This document shows, piece after piece, positions 1 to 12,106 of a stretch of DNA of 64,000 bases (positions within the stretch are counted from its first letter, which is position 1; the number at the start of each line of letters is the position of its first letter). The position numbers were made by a program, and so were the translations under genes. The stretch is from Phycisphaerales bacterium (GTDB lineage: Bacteria > Planctomycetota > Phycisphaerae > Phycisphaerales > UBA1924), in assembly GCA_028289195.1 (NCBI GenBank), contig JANQQR010000023.1, positions 62,001 to 126,000 of the forward strand, given 5' to 3'. A model generated the notes under the pieces. It had not been told where the DNA came from and searched no databases. It saw only the letters and a list, made by a program, of their open reading frames with translations.

Positions 1-2
1 GA

Positions 3-2938
<2,936 letters not shown>

Positions 2939-3078
2939 CTGTGCGCACCTCCGCCCGTCCGCCGCCCGCCCCGCTTCGTGTCGAAGCGCCGGTGGTATCG
3001 GCGTGCACGAACCGGGTTGCATGCCCCGGCGGGTGCTGGGCGATTCGGGCGGCGCCGGTCGTGTGTGTCGTACGCCCC

Positions 3079-4569
3079 TCAGTACGACAGATTCGCCCAG
3101 GGCTCATTCGGTGCGGTCGGCGCCCCACCCGCGCTCCCGAACACCGCTCCGCCGGGCGCCAGCGGGATGTAGATGCCGTAGTTCCCTGCTACCACATCAA
3201 AGTTCGCGACCACGTTCCCCGAAGCGGTGTTGCGCGCCAGGAGATTGCCCGTTCCGGTCACCTGTATGCCGCGCTGGCCGTCGGTCACATTGTTGGCTTC
3301 GATGCGGCTGTCGACACCGGAAGTCAACATGTTCACAAGGTCGTTGCCGTCGCAGTTGTTGTTCTTCACGAGGCTATCGACGTCGAAGACAATCCCGTTG
3401 AGCTTGTTGTCGATCACATCGCAATCAAGAATCGCAACGGAAGCGAAAGCATCGATGCCGTTCCCGAGATTCTGGGCCGACTGACAATGGGTCACGAGCG
3501 ACGCAAACAGCACGGTTATCCCGTTGCCACCGTTGTCCCACGCGCCGCACCCGCGGACGTTGGCAAACCGGCCCAGCGCGAACCCGTCCCCGCCGTTCGA
3601 GTACGCGGCGCAGCGCGACACAACGCTCCGGTCGAGGATTTGGACACCGCTGCCGCCGTTCAGGACGAGCTGGCAGTCCATCACCTGCGTGTTGAACTGG
3701 CCGTCGATGCCATTGCCCACGTTCTCGTTGACGACGCAGCCAGAGACGAAGCTGCCGCTCCCGACCTGGATCCCGTTTGTGCCGTTGCCGTTCACCTGGC
3801 AGTCGATCACGTGACCGTTCTCTAGAATCTCAATTCCTTTGTCGACGTTTTCATTCGCAGTGCAACCAACAACTCTCCAACCGACGCTGCCCAAGAGAGA
3901 CAAGATTCCCCGACTCCCGTTCGAGTTCGCGGCGGTGTTCTCAATTCGGCAGTTGGCAGCACCGAAGTTGCCGACTACTCCGTTGTTTCCATTGCCGAGG
4001 AGCGTACAACCAGAAACGAGACAGTCTCTACCGTCCAGCGTAATTCCATTTCCAATGTTGCCCGACGAATCACAGTCGCGAACGATCGATGCATCCGAGA
4101 CGTAGATCCCCGCGTTGGAACAGCCGGTGACGACAACTTGTTCAACGATCGAATTGCCGGACAGAAGGTAGATCCCTCTGGCGTCCCAATTCGAGACAGT
4201 CCCGTTCCGAATCGTCGTGTTGGCACCCCCCGGCTGGCTGATTCCGTCACCCGAACCGGCAACGCCTTCCAATGCAAACCCATTCAGATCAAGCGATACG
4301 TTTGACGCGGCGATCTCGATGCCCACCTTCCCCACTTCGCCTGCAACGTTTGCCACAAGGTAGTACGATCCGGGCTGACTGATGACAAACGTCGCCGCCG
4401 CGTTGCCCGGCGTGTTCGTCGCGTTCACCGCGTTCCGGGGCTCAACCTCGACCAGGTCCTTCATCGTCGGAGTCACCGGACCCGCGGGGGGCGCCAGCAC
4501 ACCGGCCGAACACACAGACACAGCGCTCGCCGCGCACGCAACAACGACGGTCAATCGGCACAGGTTCAT
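3079..4569 (-). CDS. Secreted right-handed parallel beta-helix protein (paralogue A)
   Basis: 496 residues. The signal peptide starts MNLCRLTVVVACAASA, followed by a conserved GVLAPPAGPVTPTMKDLVEV segment, a capping domain (PGSYYL, LDLNGFAL), and then about 250 residues of short repeats rich in GNGI, NGGNGI and DC that match the coils of pectate-lyase-like parallel beta-helix proteins. It ends in PWANLSY. It is clearly paralogous to the next gene upstream (4846-6249): same order, same N- and C-terminal blocks, same leader element. No catalytic residues can be assigned, so an enzyme, adhesin or structural role all remain possible. Confidence 0.85.
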   Translation of the reverse strand: MNLCRLTVVVACAASAVSVCSAGVLAPPAGPVTPTMKDLVEVEPRNAVNATNTPGNAAATFVISQPGSYYLVANVAGEVGKVGIEIAASNVSLDLNGFALEGVAGSGDGISQPGGANTTIRNGTVSNWDARGIYLLSGNSIVEQVVVTGCSNAGIYVSDASIVRDCDSSGNIGNGITLDGRDCLVSGCTLLGNGNNGVVGNFGAANCRIENTAANSNGSRGILSLLGSVGWRVVGCTANENVDKGIEILENGHVIDCQVNGNGTNGIQVGSGSFVSGCVVNENVGNGIDGQFNTQVMDCQLVLNGGSGVQILDRSVVSRCAAYSNGGDGFALGRFANVRGCGAWDNGGNGITVLFASLVTHCQSAQNLGNGIDAFASVAILDCDVIDNKLNGIVFDVDSLVKNNNCDGNDLVNMLTSGVDSRIEANNVTDGQRGIQVTGTGNLLARNTASGNVVANFDVVAGNYGIYIPLAPGGAVFGSAGGAPTAPNEPWANLSY

Positions 4570-4618
4570 GGATCAGCCGCTCCCTGGACGCCCCGGACAA
4601 CAGCGCCCTCCACACGGA

Positions 4619-4657
4619 CGGCTCGCTCCCCCCGACAGGGGCGATGCAGCAAGTATG
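4619..4657 (-). promoter_or_regulatory. Shared promoter/leader element of paralogue A
   Basis: Read on the minus strand, a CATACT hexamer (4652-4657) is followed after a few bases by GCATCGCCCCTGTCGGGG and GGAGCGAGCCG. CCCC-TGTC-GGGG can form a small hairpin. The same element, with one extra G/C, stands at the same distance upstream of the paralogous gene at 6300-6339, although the flanking intergenic bases have diverged. I read it as a -10-like hexamer plus a conserved 5' leader; the promoter part is inference. Confidence 0.55.
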
Positions 4658-4845
4658 AACGCCTTCTGATTCGTCGCTAGGGAAATTCCGGGCTTCGGAT
4701 CCGGAATCGGGGGAGGCAACCGGCCTCGACCCGGCAACGTGTGCGGAGCCCGGTGGTTATGTCGCGGGCGGTGGATCGAACATTTTTCTTTTGTTGCGCC
4801 CAGAGTCGGAAGACCCAGGAGCTTCATCTTTGTTCGGCGGGCCGT

Positions 4846-6249
4846 TCAGTACGAGAAGTTCGCCCACGGATTCGTCGCCACGAACCCCGCCCCCGGGAAC
4901 GGCAGGACCTGGGCGTCGTGGTTCCCCGCAACGATGTCGTAATTGATCACCGAATTGTTGCTGGCGCTGTTGCGGACGATCAGGTTGCCCGCGCTGAGCA
5001 CCTGCACACCCCACTGGCCATCGCCCGCGTTGTTCCCGTCGATGCGATTGTCGGTGCCTGTGACGAGGATGCCCACGAAATCGTTCCCGTCCAGCGAGTT
5101 CCCGATCACGAGCGCGTCGTTCTGCACGACGATCCCGTTGGTCTTGTTGTCACGCACCGTGTTCGAGCTGATCAATCCGCCGTCGGAGGTCGCGATGCCG
5201 TTGCCCTGGTTCTGGCTCGACTGGCACCACATGACCTCGGATCCGTTTCCGCCGGCGATCCCGTCGAGCCCGTTCGCCCGGGCCGAGCAGCGGTCGACGA
5301 CGCCGAACAGGAGGACTGCGATGCCGTTCCCCGTGTTGTTGTGCGCCACGCTGCGGGAGACGTAGCACTGATCGCCCAGCGTCATCCCGTCGGCGCCGTT
5401 GCGGCTTACCCGGCTGTCGACTACGTGCCAGCCCTCGAGCCCCTGTATCCCGTTGCCGCCGTTGCCGCTCACGTCACAGTTGATGACCTGCCACCGCTCG
5501 CGCCCCAAGATGCCGACGCCGGTGTTGTCGTTAACGGTGCAGTCGATGATCTGGCAATCCGTCACGATGTTCGAGCCCTCGATGCCGTCGCCATCGTTGC
5601 CGCTCACGTTGCAATTGACAACGCGGGTCGAGTCGCCGAGCAGATAGAGCGCACGATTGAACCCGTTCCCGCACCCGCTGATCACGCAAGACTCGACGAG
5701 ACCGTTGGCGCCGATCAGGATCCCGTACGAGTCACACCCGGTGATAGAACAGTTGCGGACCGTGTTTCGGGCTCCGACGCACGCCAGCCCATCCGTTGAG
5801 TCCGACACCAGGAGGCCATGCACCAGGGAATCAGTTGATCCACCGAGACTGACCGCCCCGAAAAGGCCGCCCGACACGACGCCGTTGAGGATCGTGATCC
5901 TGGACTGGGCACCATCGACGATAATCCCGTTCAGAACTCCTGCGTCTTGAAGCACAAACCCGTTGAGGTCGAGCGTCACACCTGACGCCTCGATCTCGAT
6001 CCCTCGGTCGAGTGCGCCGTTGATGATGTTGCCGGTCAGGTAGTACGACCCGGGCTGGTCGATGCGAAACAGCGAGTTCGCGTCGCCCGGCGTGTTGGTC
6101 CCGTTCACCGCGATGCGCGGCTCGACCTCGACCAGGTCCTTCATCGTGGGCGCCACGGGGCCCGCGGGGGGCGCCAAGACGCCGGCCGATGACTGTGACA
6201 CAACGCCCGTCGCGCACACGGCGCCGATCGCCAACTGCTGCAGGTTCAT
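4846..6249 (-). CDS. Secreted right-handed parallel beta-helix protein (paralogue B)
   Basis: 467 residues from the start at 6249, chosen because it begins a signal peptide (MNLQQLAIGAVCATG) aligning with that of paralogue A; the longer in-frame ORF to 6408 adds an unrelated tail. The mature N-terminus repeats the GVLAPPAGPVAPTMKDLVEV block. The body consists of beta-helix coils with GNDGDGI, GNGGNGI and NTGNGIAV type turns, and the C-terminus is NPWANFSY. It is probably a tandem duplicate of the downstream gene. Function unknown; beta-helix proteins of this kind include polysaccharide lyases and adhesins, but no active site is recognisable. Confidence 0.85.
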   Translation of the reverse strand: MNLQQLAIGAVCATGVVSQSSAGVLAPPAGPVAPTMKDLVEVEPRIAVNGTNTPGDANSLFRIDQPGSYYLTGNIINGALDRGIEIEASGVTLDLNGFVLQDAGVLNGIIVDGAQSRITILNGVVSGGLFGAVSLGGSTDSLVHGLLVSDSTDGLACVGARNTVRNCSITGCDSYGILIGANGLVESCVISGCGNGFNRALYLLGDSTRVVNCNVSGNDGDGIEGSNIVTDCQIIDCTVNDNTGVGILGRERWQVINCDVSGNGGNGIQGLEGWHVVDSRVSRNGADGMTLGDQCYVSRSVAHNNTGNGIAVLLFGVVDRCSARANGLDGIAGGNGSEVMWCQSSQNQGNGIATSDGGLISSNTVRDNKTNGIVVQNDALVIGNSLDGNDFVGILVTGTDNRIDGNNAGDGQWGVQVLSAGNLIVRNSASNNSVINYDIVAGNHDAQVLPFPGAGFVATNPWANFSY

Positions 6250-6299
6250 GGATGTCGCACTCCCAGGAACCGCCCCGGGCCAGAGCGCCGTCGACACAG

Positions 6300-6339
6300 C
6301 CGGCTCGCTCCCCCCCGACAGGGGCGATGCATGGAGTAT
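6300..6339 (-). promoter_or_regulatory. Shared promoter/leader element of paralogue B
   Basis: Second copy of the CATACT-N5-GCATCGCCCCTGTCGGGG leader described for paralogue A, about 50-90 bases upstream of the start at 6249. The short GC hairpin is kept and the downstream GGAGCGAGCCG is identical. Confidence 0.55.
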
Positions 6340-6449
6340 GGACCATCCAGGGCCGGTCGCCAGCGGAATCTCTCTGGTCAGAACCACCGCGATCGACTTC
6401 GAGCCCAAACCTCGATTTTATCGTGACTTAGCGAGCGCGCCCGCGCGCC

Positions 6450-7610
6450 TTAGTCGACAGCGTTCGCCCGACGGAGCACCTCGAGCGTTGCGTCGATCGG
6501 CAGCGCCCGCGCCGTGTTCCCGTCGCGGCCGGTCACGGACTCGGCCATCAGGAGCGAGTTGTAGATCGCTTCCTGCGTCGCCTCTTCGACCGCCTGGAAG
6601 AACACCGTCATTGCGCGATTGTCGATCACACGCGCCACATCGACCACACGCCGCGGGTCCGACTGGCTGATGCGCCACGCCGTGGAGAACGCGATCGCGA
6701 AATCGCCCGAACCATTCGACATCACGTCGCACGTGCGCGCCATGCCGGCGAAGCTCCGTTTGGCCATGCGCTCCAGATTGCGCGGCTCGATCGGTGCGTC
6801 GGTGGCGATCACGATCATGCACGAGCCGTCGCCGTCGGTCTGCTCGGGCGACTCCCGCAGTCGCTCGCTCACCGGCACGCCCAGCACCCTCAGGTTGCGC
6901 CCGAAGTTCGACTGCACGAGCACGCCGATCGTGTAGCGCTCGGCGTCCGGGCCCTCGACGATGCGCGAAGCGGTCCCGATGCCTCCTTTGAATCCGAACG
7001 AGCGTGTGCCCGTGCCCGCCCCCACCGCTCCCTCGTCGACGTGGCCGCCCGCTGCCGCCTCGATCGCGCCGATCACATGCTCGGTGCGCACGTGCTGGCC
7101 ACGGATGTCGTTCAGATAGCCGTCGTTGGTCTCACCGACGACGGCGTTCACGCTCATCGCCCGCTCGTTGCCCGCCTGATCGAGCGTCCAGCGCACCGTC
7201 GCCTCGAGCGCCGTACCCACGCTCAGCGTGTTGGCCAGCACGATGGGCGTCTCGATGTTCCCGAGCTCCTGCACCTGGAGCAGGCCGGCGCTCTTGCCGA
7301 AGGCGTTGAACACAGAGACCGCTGCCGGCACCTTGTCCTGGTAGAGATTGCCGGCGTGGGGCAGCACGGCCGTCACGCCCGTGCGCACGGAGTCGCCTTC
7401 GATGAGAGTCGTGTGCCCGACCTCGACGCCGTCCACATCGGTGATCGCGTTCAGCTCGCCCGTCGGGAGCGCACCGACGACGATCCCGACGTCCCGCGCA
7501 CGCACCCGTCGGTCATCCTCAGCTTGCGCCGGCATCACGCACGCTCCAGTCAGCGTCAGGGCGGCGAGGGCCGCTCTTATCGTCGAAGGCGCCGGTATCC
7601 TGTGTGCCAT
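6450..7610 (-). CDS. P1 family peptidase (DmpA/S58-type aminopeptidase)
   Basis: 386 residues. The start at 7610 gives a Sec signal peptide (MAHRIPAPSTIRAALAALTL ending AQA) and a GGAG just upstream. The mature protein matches the DmpA / L-aminopeptidase-D-esterase family: ITDVDGVEVGHTTLIEG at the N-terminus, GTRSFGFKGGIGTASR in the middle near the self-cleavage region, and a C-terminal DATLEVLRRA. These enzymes are autoprocessed N-terminal nucleophile hydrolases that release N-terminal amino acids or hydrolyse amides. A periplasmic or secreted location is likely. The start codon overlaps that of the divergent DUF1028 gene in a shared CATG. Confidence 0.88.
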   Translation of the reverse strand: MAHRIPAPSTIRAALAALTLTGACVMPAQAEDDRRVRARDVGIVVGALPTGELNAITDVDGVEVGHTTLIEGDSVRTGVTAVLPHAGNLYQDKVPAAVSVFNAFGKSAGLLQVQELGNIETPIVLANTLSVGTALEATVRWTLDQAGNERAMSVNAVVGETNDGYLNDIRGQHVRTEHVIGAIEAAAGGHVDEGAVGAGTGTRSFGFKGGIGTASRIVEGPDAERYTIGVLVQSNFGRNLRVLGVPVSERLRESPEQTDGDGSCMIVIATDAPIEPRNLERMAKRSFAGMARTCDVMSNGSGDFAIAFSTAWRISQSDPRRVVDVARVIDNRAMTVFFQAVEEATQEAIYNSLLMAESVTGRDGNTARALPIDATLEVLRRANAVD

Positions 7611-8655
7611 GAAGCTCCATCCCCTCGGCATCGTACCGCTGGTCGGTCTCGCTCTCACGGGGTGCTCAAGCGGCTCCGGCGCAGGCCTCGATCCCGGGGC
7701 GGAGGTCTCCCGACCGGTCGCGACCTATTCGATCGTCGCGCGCGACGCCGAGACCGGGAGCTTCGGCGTGGCGGTGCAGAGCCACTGGTTCAGCGTGGGC
7801 AGCGTCGTTCCCTGGGCGGAGGCCGGCGTCGGGGCCGTGGCGACGCAGTCGCTGGTGAACGTCACGTACGGCCCGCTGGGGCTCGAGCTGATGCGGGCAG
7901 GGCGCACAGCGCCCGAGGCGCTCGAGGCGTTGACCTCGACCGATCCTGGCCAGGCCCTGCGTCAGGTCGCGATGGTCGACGCCGAGGGGCGCGTCGGTGC
8001 GCACACGGGCGACCGCTGCATCGCCGAGGCCGGGCACCAGACGGGCAAGGCCCCCGACGGCTCGAGCTACTCGGTCCAGGCGAACCTCATGACCAACGAC
8101 ACCGTGCCGCGCGCCATGGCCGAGGCCTTCGAGAACGCCGCCGGCGAGACATTCGACGCTCGCCTGTTCGCGGCGCTCGCTGCCGCCCAGGGAGAGGGCG
8201 GCGACATCCGGGGCAAGCAGTCCGCGGCCATGCTCATCGTGGCCGCCGAATCGTCGGAGCGCCCCTGGGAGGACACGGTTCTCGACCTGCACGTGCACGA
8301 CCATCCAGACCCGCTCGTCGAGCTCGAACGCCTGATGCGGGTCCATCGCGCCTACGAGCACATGAACGCCGGCGACCTGGCCATCGAGCACGGTGACGTC
8401 CCCGGCGCACTCCGCGAGTATTCTGCCGCCCGCGAGCTGCAGCCCGAGAACGCCGAGATGGTGTTCTGGACGGCTGTGTCGCTCGTAAACGCCGGTGAGG
8501 CGGACCGTGCCGAGGCGCTGCTGGCGCGATGCTACGCCGACCAGAGCGCGGACTGGCGCGAGACGCTGCGCCGCCTGCCGGCCTCGGGCATCCTGCCCAA
8601 CGACGACGCGCTCATCGATCGCCTGCTCTCAATCCCTGCGAGCGATCCTCGATGA
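7609..8655 (+). CDS. DUF1028 family lipoprotein
   Basis: 348 residues. The N-terminus has a lipoprotein signal (MKLHPLG, lipobox LTGC at about residue 20). Then follows the DUF1028 signature TYSIVARDAETGSFGVAVQS and VPWAEAGVGAVATQ; this family has an N-terminal-nucleophile hydrolase-like fold but no established substrate. The last ~90 residues (AYEHMNAGDLAIEHGDVPGA and on) look like TPR-type helical pairs. A TATCCT hexamer ends 7 bases before the ATG, so the mRNA may be leaderless. Its 3' end overlaps the thioesterase start by ATGA, indicating translational coupling. Being divergent from a P1 peptidase suggests a shared role in peptide or amide breakdown (inference). Confidence 0.85.
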   Translation: MKLHPLGIVPLVGLALTGCSSGSGAGLDPGAEVSRPVATYSIVARDAETGSFGVAVQSHWFSVGSVVPWAEAGVGAVATQSLVNVTYGPLGLELMRAGRTAPEALEALTSTDPGQALRQVAMVDAEGRVGAHTGDRCIAEAGHQTGKAPDGSSYSVQANLMTNDTVPRAMAEAFENAAGETFDARLFAALAAAQGEGGDIRGKQSAAMLIVAAESSERPWEDTVLDLHVHDHPDPLVELERLMRVHRAYEHMNAGDLAIEHGDVPGALREYSAARELQPENAEMVFWTAVSLVNAGEADRAEALLARCYADQSADWRETLRRLPASGILPNDDALIDRLLSIPASDPR

Positions 8656-9116
8656 CCGGCGACTCTCCGTTCCGGGTCCGCAACCCCGAGTTCGAAGCGG
8701 TCGTGCGCGAGAGCTTCGATCGCCAGACGATCATGCAGACCTTCGGCGCCCGCCTGGACAGCGTCGAGCCGGGGCGCGTGTCGATCGCGATGCCGTTCAG
8801 CACCGACTTCGCCCAGCAGCACGGCTTCCTGCACGCCGGGGCCCTCGCGACGGTCCTCGACAGCGCCTGCGGCTACGCGGCCCTGACACTCATGGAGCCG
8901 GGTTCGGGCGTGCTCAGCGTCGAATTCAAGATCAACATGCTCGCGCCGGCGAAGGGGAGCGAACTGGTCGCGACCTCGAGCGTCGTGCGCAGCGGACGCA
9001 CGATCACCGTGTGCGAGGCCCGCGGTGTGATGCGCGATGGCGACACGGAGACGCTCGTCGCCTCCATGGCCGGCACGATGATGCGCATCGGCGACCGCCC
9101 GGGGATCTCCGGCTAG
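8652..9116 (+). CDS. PaaI-family hotdog thioesterase
   Basis: 154 residues, single hotdog domain. The segment FAQQHGFLHAGALATVLDSACGYAAL carries the helix and the HGG-like / D residues typical of PaaI/YdiI acyl-CoA thioesterases, followed by the strands VEFKINMLAPAKG and VCEARGVM. It probably hydrolyses an aryl- or acyl-CoA thioester in the cytoplasm; substrate unknown. The ATG overlaps the TGA of the DUF1028 gene (ATGA). Its stop shares a CTAG with the stop of the convergent DinB gene. Confidence 0.88.
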   Translation: MTGDSPFRVRNPEFEAVVRESFDRQTIMQTFGARLDSVEPGRVSIAMPFSTDFAQQHGFLHAGALATVLDSACGYAALTLMEPGSGVLSVEFKINMLAPAKGSELVATSSVVRSGRTITVCEARGVMRDGDTETLVASMAGTMMRIGDRPGISG

Positions 9117-9640
9117 CTGACCGGGCACTCGCGGATCAGGTCGGCGATCGTCGCCAAGTGGTAGTCGTCGTGGTCGCACGCGAACACCACGGCGTCGACG
9201 AGGCGCATGGGGATCTGCAGGCGCGGGTGCATCGCGGTCCGGGCGAAGTCCTTCGGCTGGAGGCACTCGAGGCGGACGATCAGCCGGCCGCGCTCGGATC
9301 GGAGCGACGCCAGCAGATCTCGGATGTCGCGCTCGTTGTGCGTCGCCTGGTTCGTCGCGGCGTTCTCCATGTCGGCCGCGGTGAGCGTGTCCTTGCCGGC
9401 CAGGAATTCGTCGAGACGCTTGTCCAGGAGCACCTCCAGATCCAGGAGGTGCCCGATGTTCTCTTTGATCGACCACGTGCCCTCGGCACGGCGCCACGAG
9501 AGAGCCGCGTCCGAGAGCGCCCTGGTCTTGTCGGCGGCGCGGGCGGGCGCAGAGGCGAATCGCTCGACGACCTCGGGCCAGAGTTCGGCGGGGAAATCGA
9601 ACGTCCAGGTGCGATCAGTCCACGGGATTCTCTGGCGCAT
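9113..9640 (-). CDS. DinB-family protein
   Basis: 175 residues, four-helix-bundle DinB/YfiT-like fold. Putative metal-binding histidines are visible in NIGHLLDLE, ATHNERDI and CDHDDYHLATI, the usual three-histidine arrangement. Members are metal-dependent hydrolases or thiol transferases of mostly unknown substrate. The start at 9640 (MRQRIPWTDRTW) is preferred over the longer frame. The upstream membrane-protein gene ends at 9615, so the two overlap by 26 bases and are probably co-transcribed. Confidence 0.85.
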   Translation of the reverse strand: MRQRIPWTDRTWTFDFPAELWPEVVERFASAPARAADKTRALSDAALSWRRAEGTWSIKENIGHLLDLEVLLDKRLDEFLAGKDTLTAADMENAATNQATHNERDIRDLLASLRSERGRLIVRLECLQPKDFARTAMHPRLQIPMRLVDAVVFACDHDDYHLATIADLIRECPVS

Positions 9641-10499
9641 CGTCTTTGTCCTCTGCTTGCGCGGGCCCGGGATCCTCCCCGTTGACCGTGAGTCGCGCCG
9701 GTGAGCCCATCCACGGGCGCCACTGGCCGCCGACACCGTCGGTGCCCTTTTGGTTCTGCTCGGGGCGTTCAGGGTAGTGCTCCCGGAGAAGATCCGCGAC
9801 GGCGCCCATCCCGCCGTTGAACGCGACCCAGTGCGTATTCACATCCGGGAAATCAATCGCGCAGTTGTCGCACTTCTTGTCGGACTGGAACCGGATCGGG
9901 CACCACAGGCTCTCGAGGTTCCGCAGCATCTCGGTGCCGATCGACCAGATGCCGGTCATCCAGTCGCAGTAGAGGCACCAGATCAGGTCGTGGCCGACCA
10001 GGCCCTCGAACTTCTGGCGCGACAGGTTCACCCACTCGGCGTTCTTCAGGGGCGGCAGCTTTACGAGCTTCACGAGCACCGGATACACGACGTACTCGGC
10101 GAAGCGCACACCCCAGAATGTCGGGATCGCCCAGGCCATCCACCACAGCGCCAGGTGGTTGTTCCACTTCCCGACCGACGCGTTGAGCACCTTCACGATG
10201 CGTGGGCCCTGCGCGTGCTTCCGGTTGGCGAACTCGTGCGCCCAGCACCAGACGAACAGCGAGGCAGCCTGACCGGCCAGCGCGCCGAAGAATCCCGCCC
10301 AGCCGCCCCCGACGGCGCCGATGATCGCGGGGAGCGCCGTGAAGTAGAACAGCACGGCGTCGAGCGCGGGGGCCCGGGCCATGATCTCGCAGGCGTGGCG
10401 ACCCGCCGGGCCGACGCGCCACAGGACGTGCAGGGCGAGCGCACCGCCCAGCATCAGGACCAGCGTCGAGGCCGCCACGGTCAGGAAGACGCTCAGCAT
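9615..10499 (-). CDS. Membrane protein with cysteine-rich metal-site-like motif
   Basis: 294 residues, function not recognised. The N-terminal half has two or three hydrophobic segments (LSVFLTVAASTLVLMLGGAL; AVLFYFTALPAIIGAVGGGW; ALAGQAASLFVWCWAHEF) and another at about residues 125-150. The C-terminal half has WCLYCDWMTG and, about 20 residues on, CPIRF followed by KCDNC, so two CxxC-type pairs plus a further Cys could bind zinc, iron-sulfur or another metal. The tail is charged and disordered. The start at 10499 has TACCTT six bases upstream and no ribosome site, so it may be leaderless. Confidence 0.7.
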   Translation of the reverse strand: MLSVFLTVAASTLVLMLGGALALHVLWRVGPAGRHACEIMARAPALDAVLFYFTALPAIIGAVGGGWAGFFGALAGQAASLFVWCWAHEFANRKHAQGPRIVKVLNASVGKWNNHLALWWMAWAIPTFWGVRFAEYVVYPVLVKLVKLPPLKNAEWVNLSRQKFEGLVGHDLIWCLYCDWMTGIWSIGTEMLRNLESLWCPIRFQSDKKCDNCAIDFPDVNTHWVAFNGGMGAVADLLREHYPERPEQNQKGTDGVGGQWRPWMGSPARLTVNGEDPGPAQAEDKDDAPENPVD

Positions 10500-10589
10500 G
10501 CGCGCAAGGTACCGCGTCGGCGCCCGGCGCACGAAAAAGGCGGACGCCCGAGGGCGCCCGCCTGTCAATCGCACACGATCCGATCGGCG

Positions 10590-12068
10590 TCAGTCCGGAC
10601 GATCGCCGGAGTCGATCGGCTCGAGGGTCAGGGGATCCAGGAGGGGCAATTGCTCGGCATCGCCGAATTCCTCCATGGAGACCTTGTAGTCCTCGCGCTG
10701 CTCGGTCGGGTCGCCGGGGGCGATCTCCGACCAGTTGCCGACGATGAGGATGGCCATCTCGTCGGGGTCGAGGTGCTCGCGGGCAACCTCCTGGACATTC
10801 TCCTGCGTCACGGCTTCGACGCGCTGGCGGTAGGTCTCCCAGTGGTCGGCCGGGCGGTCGGTCCATTCATCGGAGATGAACAGGTTCACCACGCTCAGCT
10901 TGTTCTCGAACAGGCGGGGGAACGTCTCGATGAGCGCGTTCTTGGCGACGCGGAGTTCTTCCTCCGTGACCTGCTCGTCGCGCATCTTGGCGATCTCCTC
11001 GAGCATCATCTTCGTCGTCAGCGCAACGGTTCGGTTCTTGCTGAAGCTCTGGGCGAAGAACGCGCCGCGGTAGTAGACGCGGTTCGAGAGCTGCGAGTTC
11101 ACGCCGTAGGTCAGGCCCTCGTCGGAGCGGATCCGCTTCATCATGCGCGAGGTGAACCCGCCGGCGCCGAGGATCTCGTTCATGACCTCGAGGGGCACCG
11201 AGTCGGGGTCGTCACGCGTGACGCCCCGCTGGATGATGCTGATGCGTCCCTGGGGGACGTCCTTCTCGACGTAGTAGAGGCCGGGCGTGAATTCGTGGCT
11301 CGTGTCGCCCGGATCGGGGACGACGTCGCCCTTCTCCCAGCCGGCCATCGCCGCCTCGAGCTTGGAGATCATCTCCGAGGGCTCGAAGTCGCCGACCACA
11401 CCGATGATCAGGTTGCCGGGCTGGTAGACGAACCCGTGGTATTCCCGCAGGTCGTCGGTGTCGATCGCCTCGATCGAAGCCTGCGTGGGGATGCGGGCCT
11501 CGTAGTGATCGTCACCCCAGAGGATGCGATCACGCGTCTGGAGTTGGATGGTCTGGACGTTGTCGTTGCGCTGCTTCATATTTTCGAGCAGCTCGTCCTT
11601 GTAGACCCGGACCTTGTCTTCCTGGAACCCGGGGTTCCTGACCATGTCCATGAACAGCCCGAACGCCTCGTCGAAGTTCGAGGCCAGGCAGTTCAGCGTC
11701 GTGCTCGAGGCGTTCGCCGCGAGGTAGTCGAAGCGCTCGTCGAGCTCCTCGGCGGGGATCGTTGTGGTGCCGCCGCGCCGGATCATGGCGCCGGTCATGC
11801 CGGCGAGGCCGGTCATGTCTTCGGGGACGAGGTGCGCCCCGCCTTTGAACCGGAGCGTGACGTTGATCAGGGGCCATTCGTGGCTCTCGATCAGGTACAC
11901 CGGCACACCGTTGGACAGCACATGGCGGTACTGCTCGCCGGCGGGCGGATCGAACAGGAGCTCTTCGAAGGAGATCTGCTCGGGGCGCTCGGGCAGGTCC
12001 TGGGCCAGGCCGGCGCCGGCGACGATGCCAGCGAGGGCCACAGCGGCACAGGCTCGCGTGCGGATCAT
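10590..12068 (-). CDS. M16-family peptidase-like subunit lacking the HxxEH site
   Basis: 492 residues with signal peptide MIRTRACAAVALAGIVAGAG. The start at 12068 is chosen because it begins the signal peptide and follows AAGGAA; an in-frame GTG at 12110 would overlap the upstream stop (GTGA) and is the alternative. Both halves of an M16 fold are present, but where the active subunit has HxxEH this one reads GLAGMTGAMIRRG, so zinc ligands and base are missing. The C-terminal R/Y substrate-binding region (SDEGLTYGVNSQ) is kept. This is the non-catalytic partner of a heterodimeric M16 protease, as in bacterial two-subunit enzymes and mitochondrial MPP. Confidence 0.9.
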   Translation of the reverse strand: MIRTRACAAVALAGIVAGAGLAQDLPERPEQISFEELLFDPPAGEQYRHVLSNGVPVYLIESHEWPLINVTLRFKGGAHLVPEDMTGLAGMTGAMIRRGGTTTIPAEELDERFDYLAANASSTTLNCLASNFDEAFGLFMDMVRNPGFQEDKVRVYKDELLENMKQRNDNVQTIQLQTRDRILWGDDHYEARIPTQASIEAIDTDDLREYHGFVYQPGNLIIGVVGDFEPSEMISKLEAAMAGWEKGDVVPDPGDTSHEFTPGLYYVEKDVPQGRISIIQRGVTRDDPDSVPLEVMNEILGAGGFTSRMMKRIRSDEGLTYGVNSQLSNRVYYRGAFFAQSFSKNRTVALTTKMMLEEIAKMRDEQVTEEELRVAKNALIETFPRLFENKLSVVNLFISDEWTDRPADHWETYRQRVEAVTQENVQEVAREHLDPDEMAILIVGNWSEIAPGDPTEQREDYKVSMEEFGDAEQLPLLDPLTLEPIDSGDRPD

Positions 12069-12106
12069 GGTCGTGTTCCTTGTGGTGGTATTCGTGAGAT
12101 GCATGA

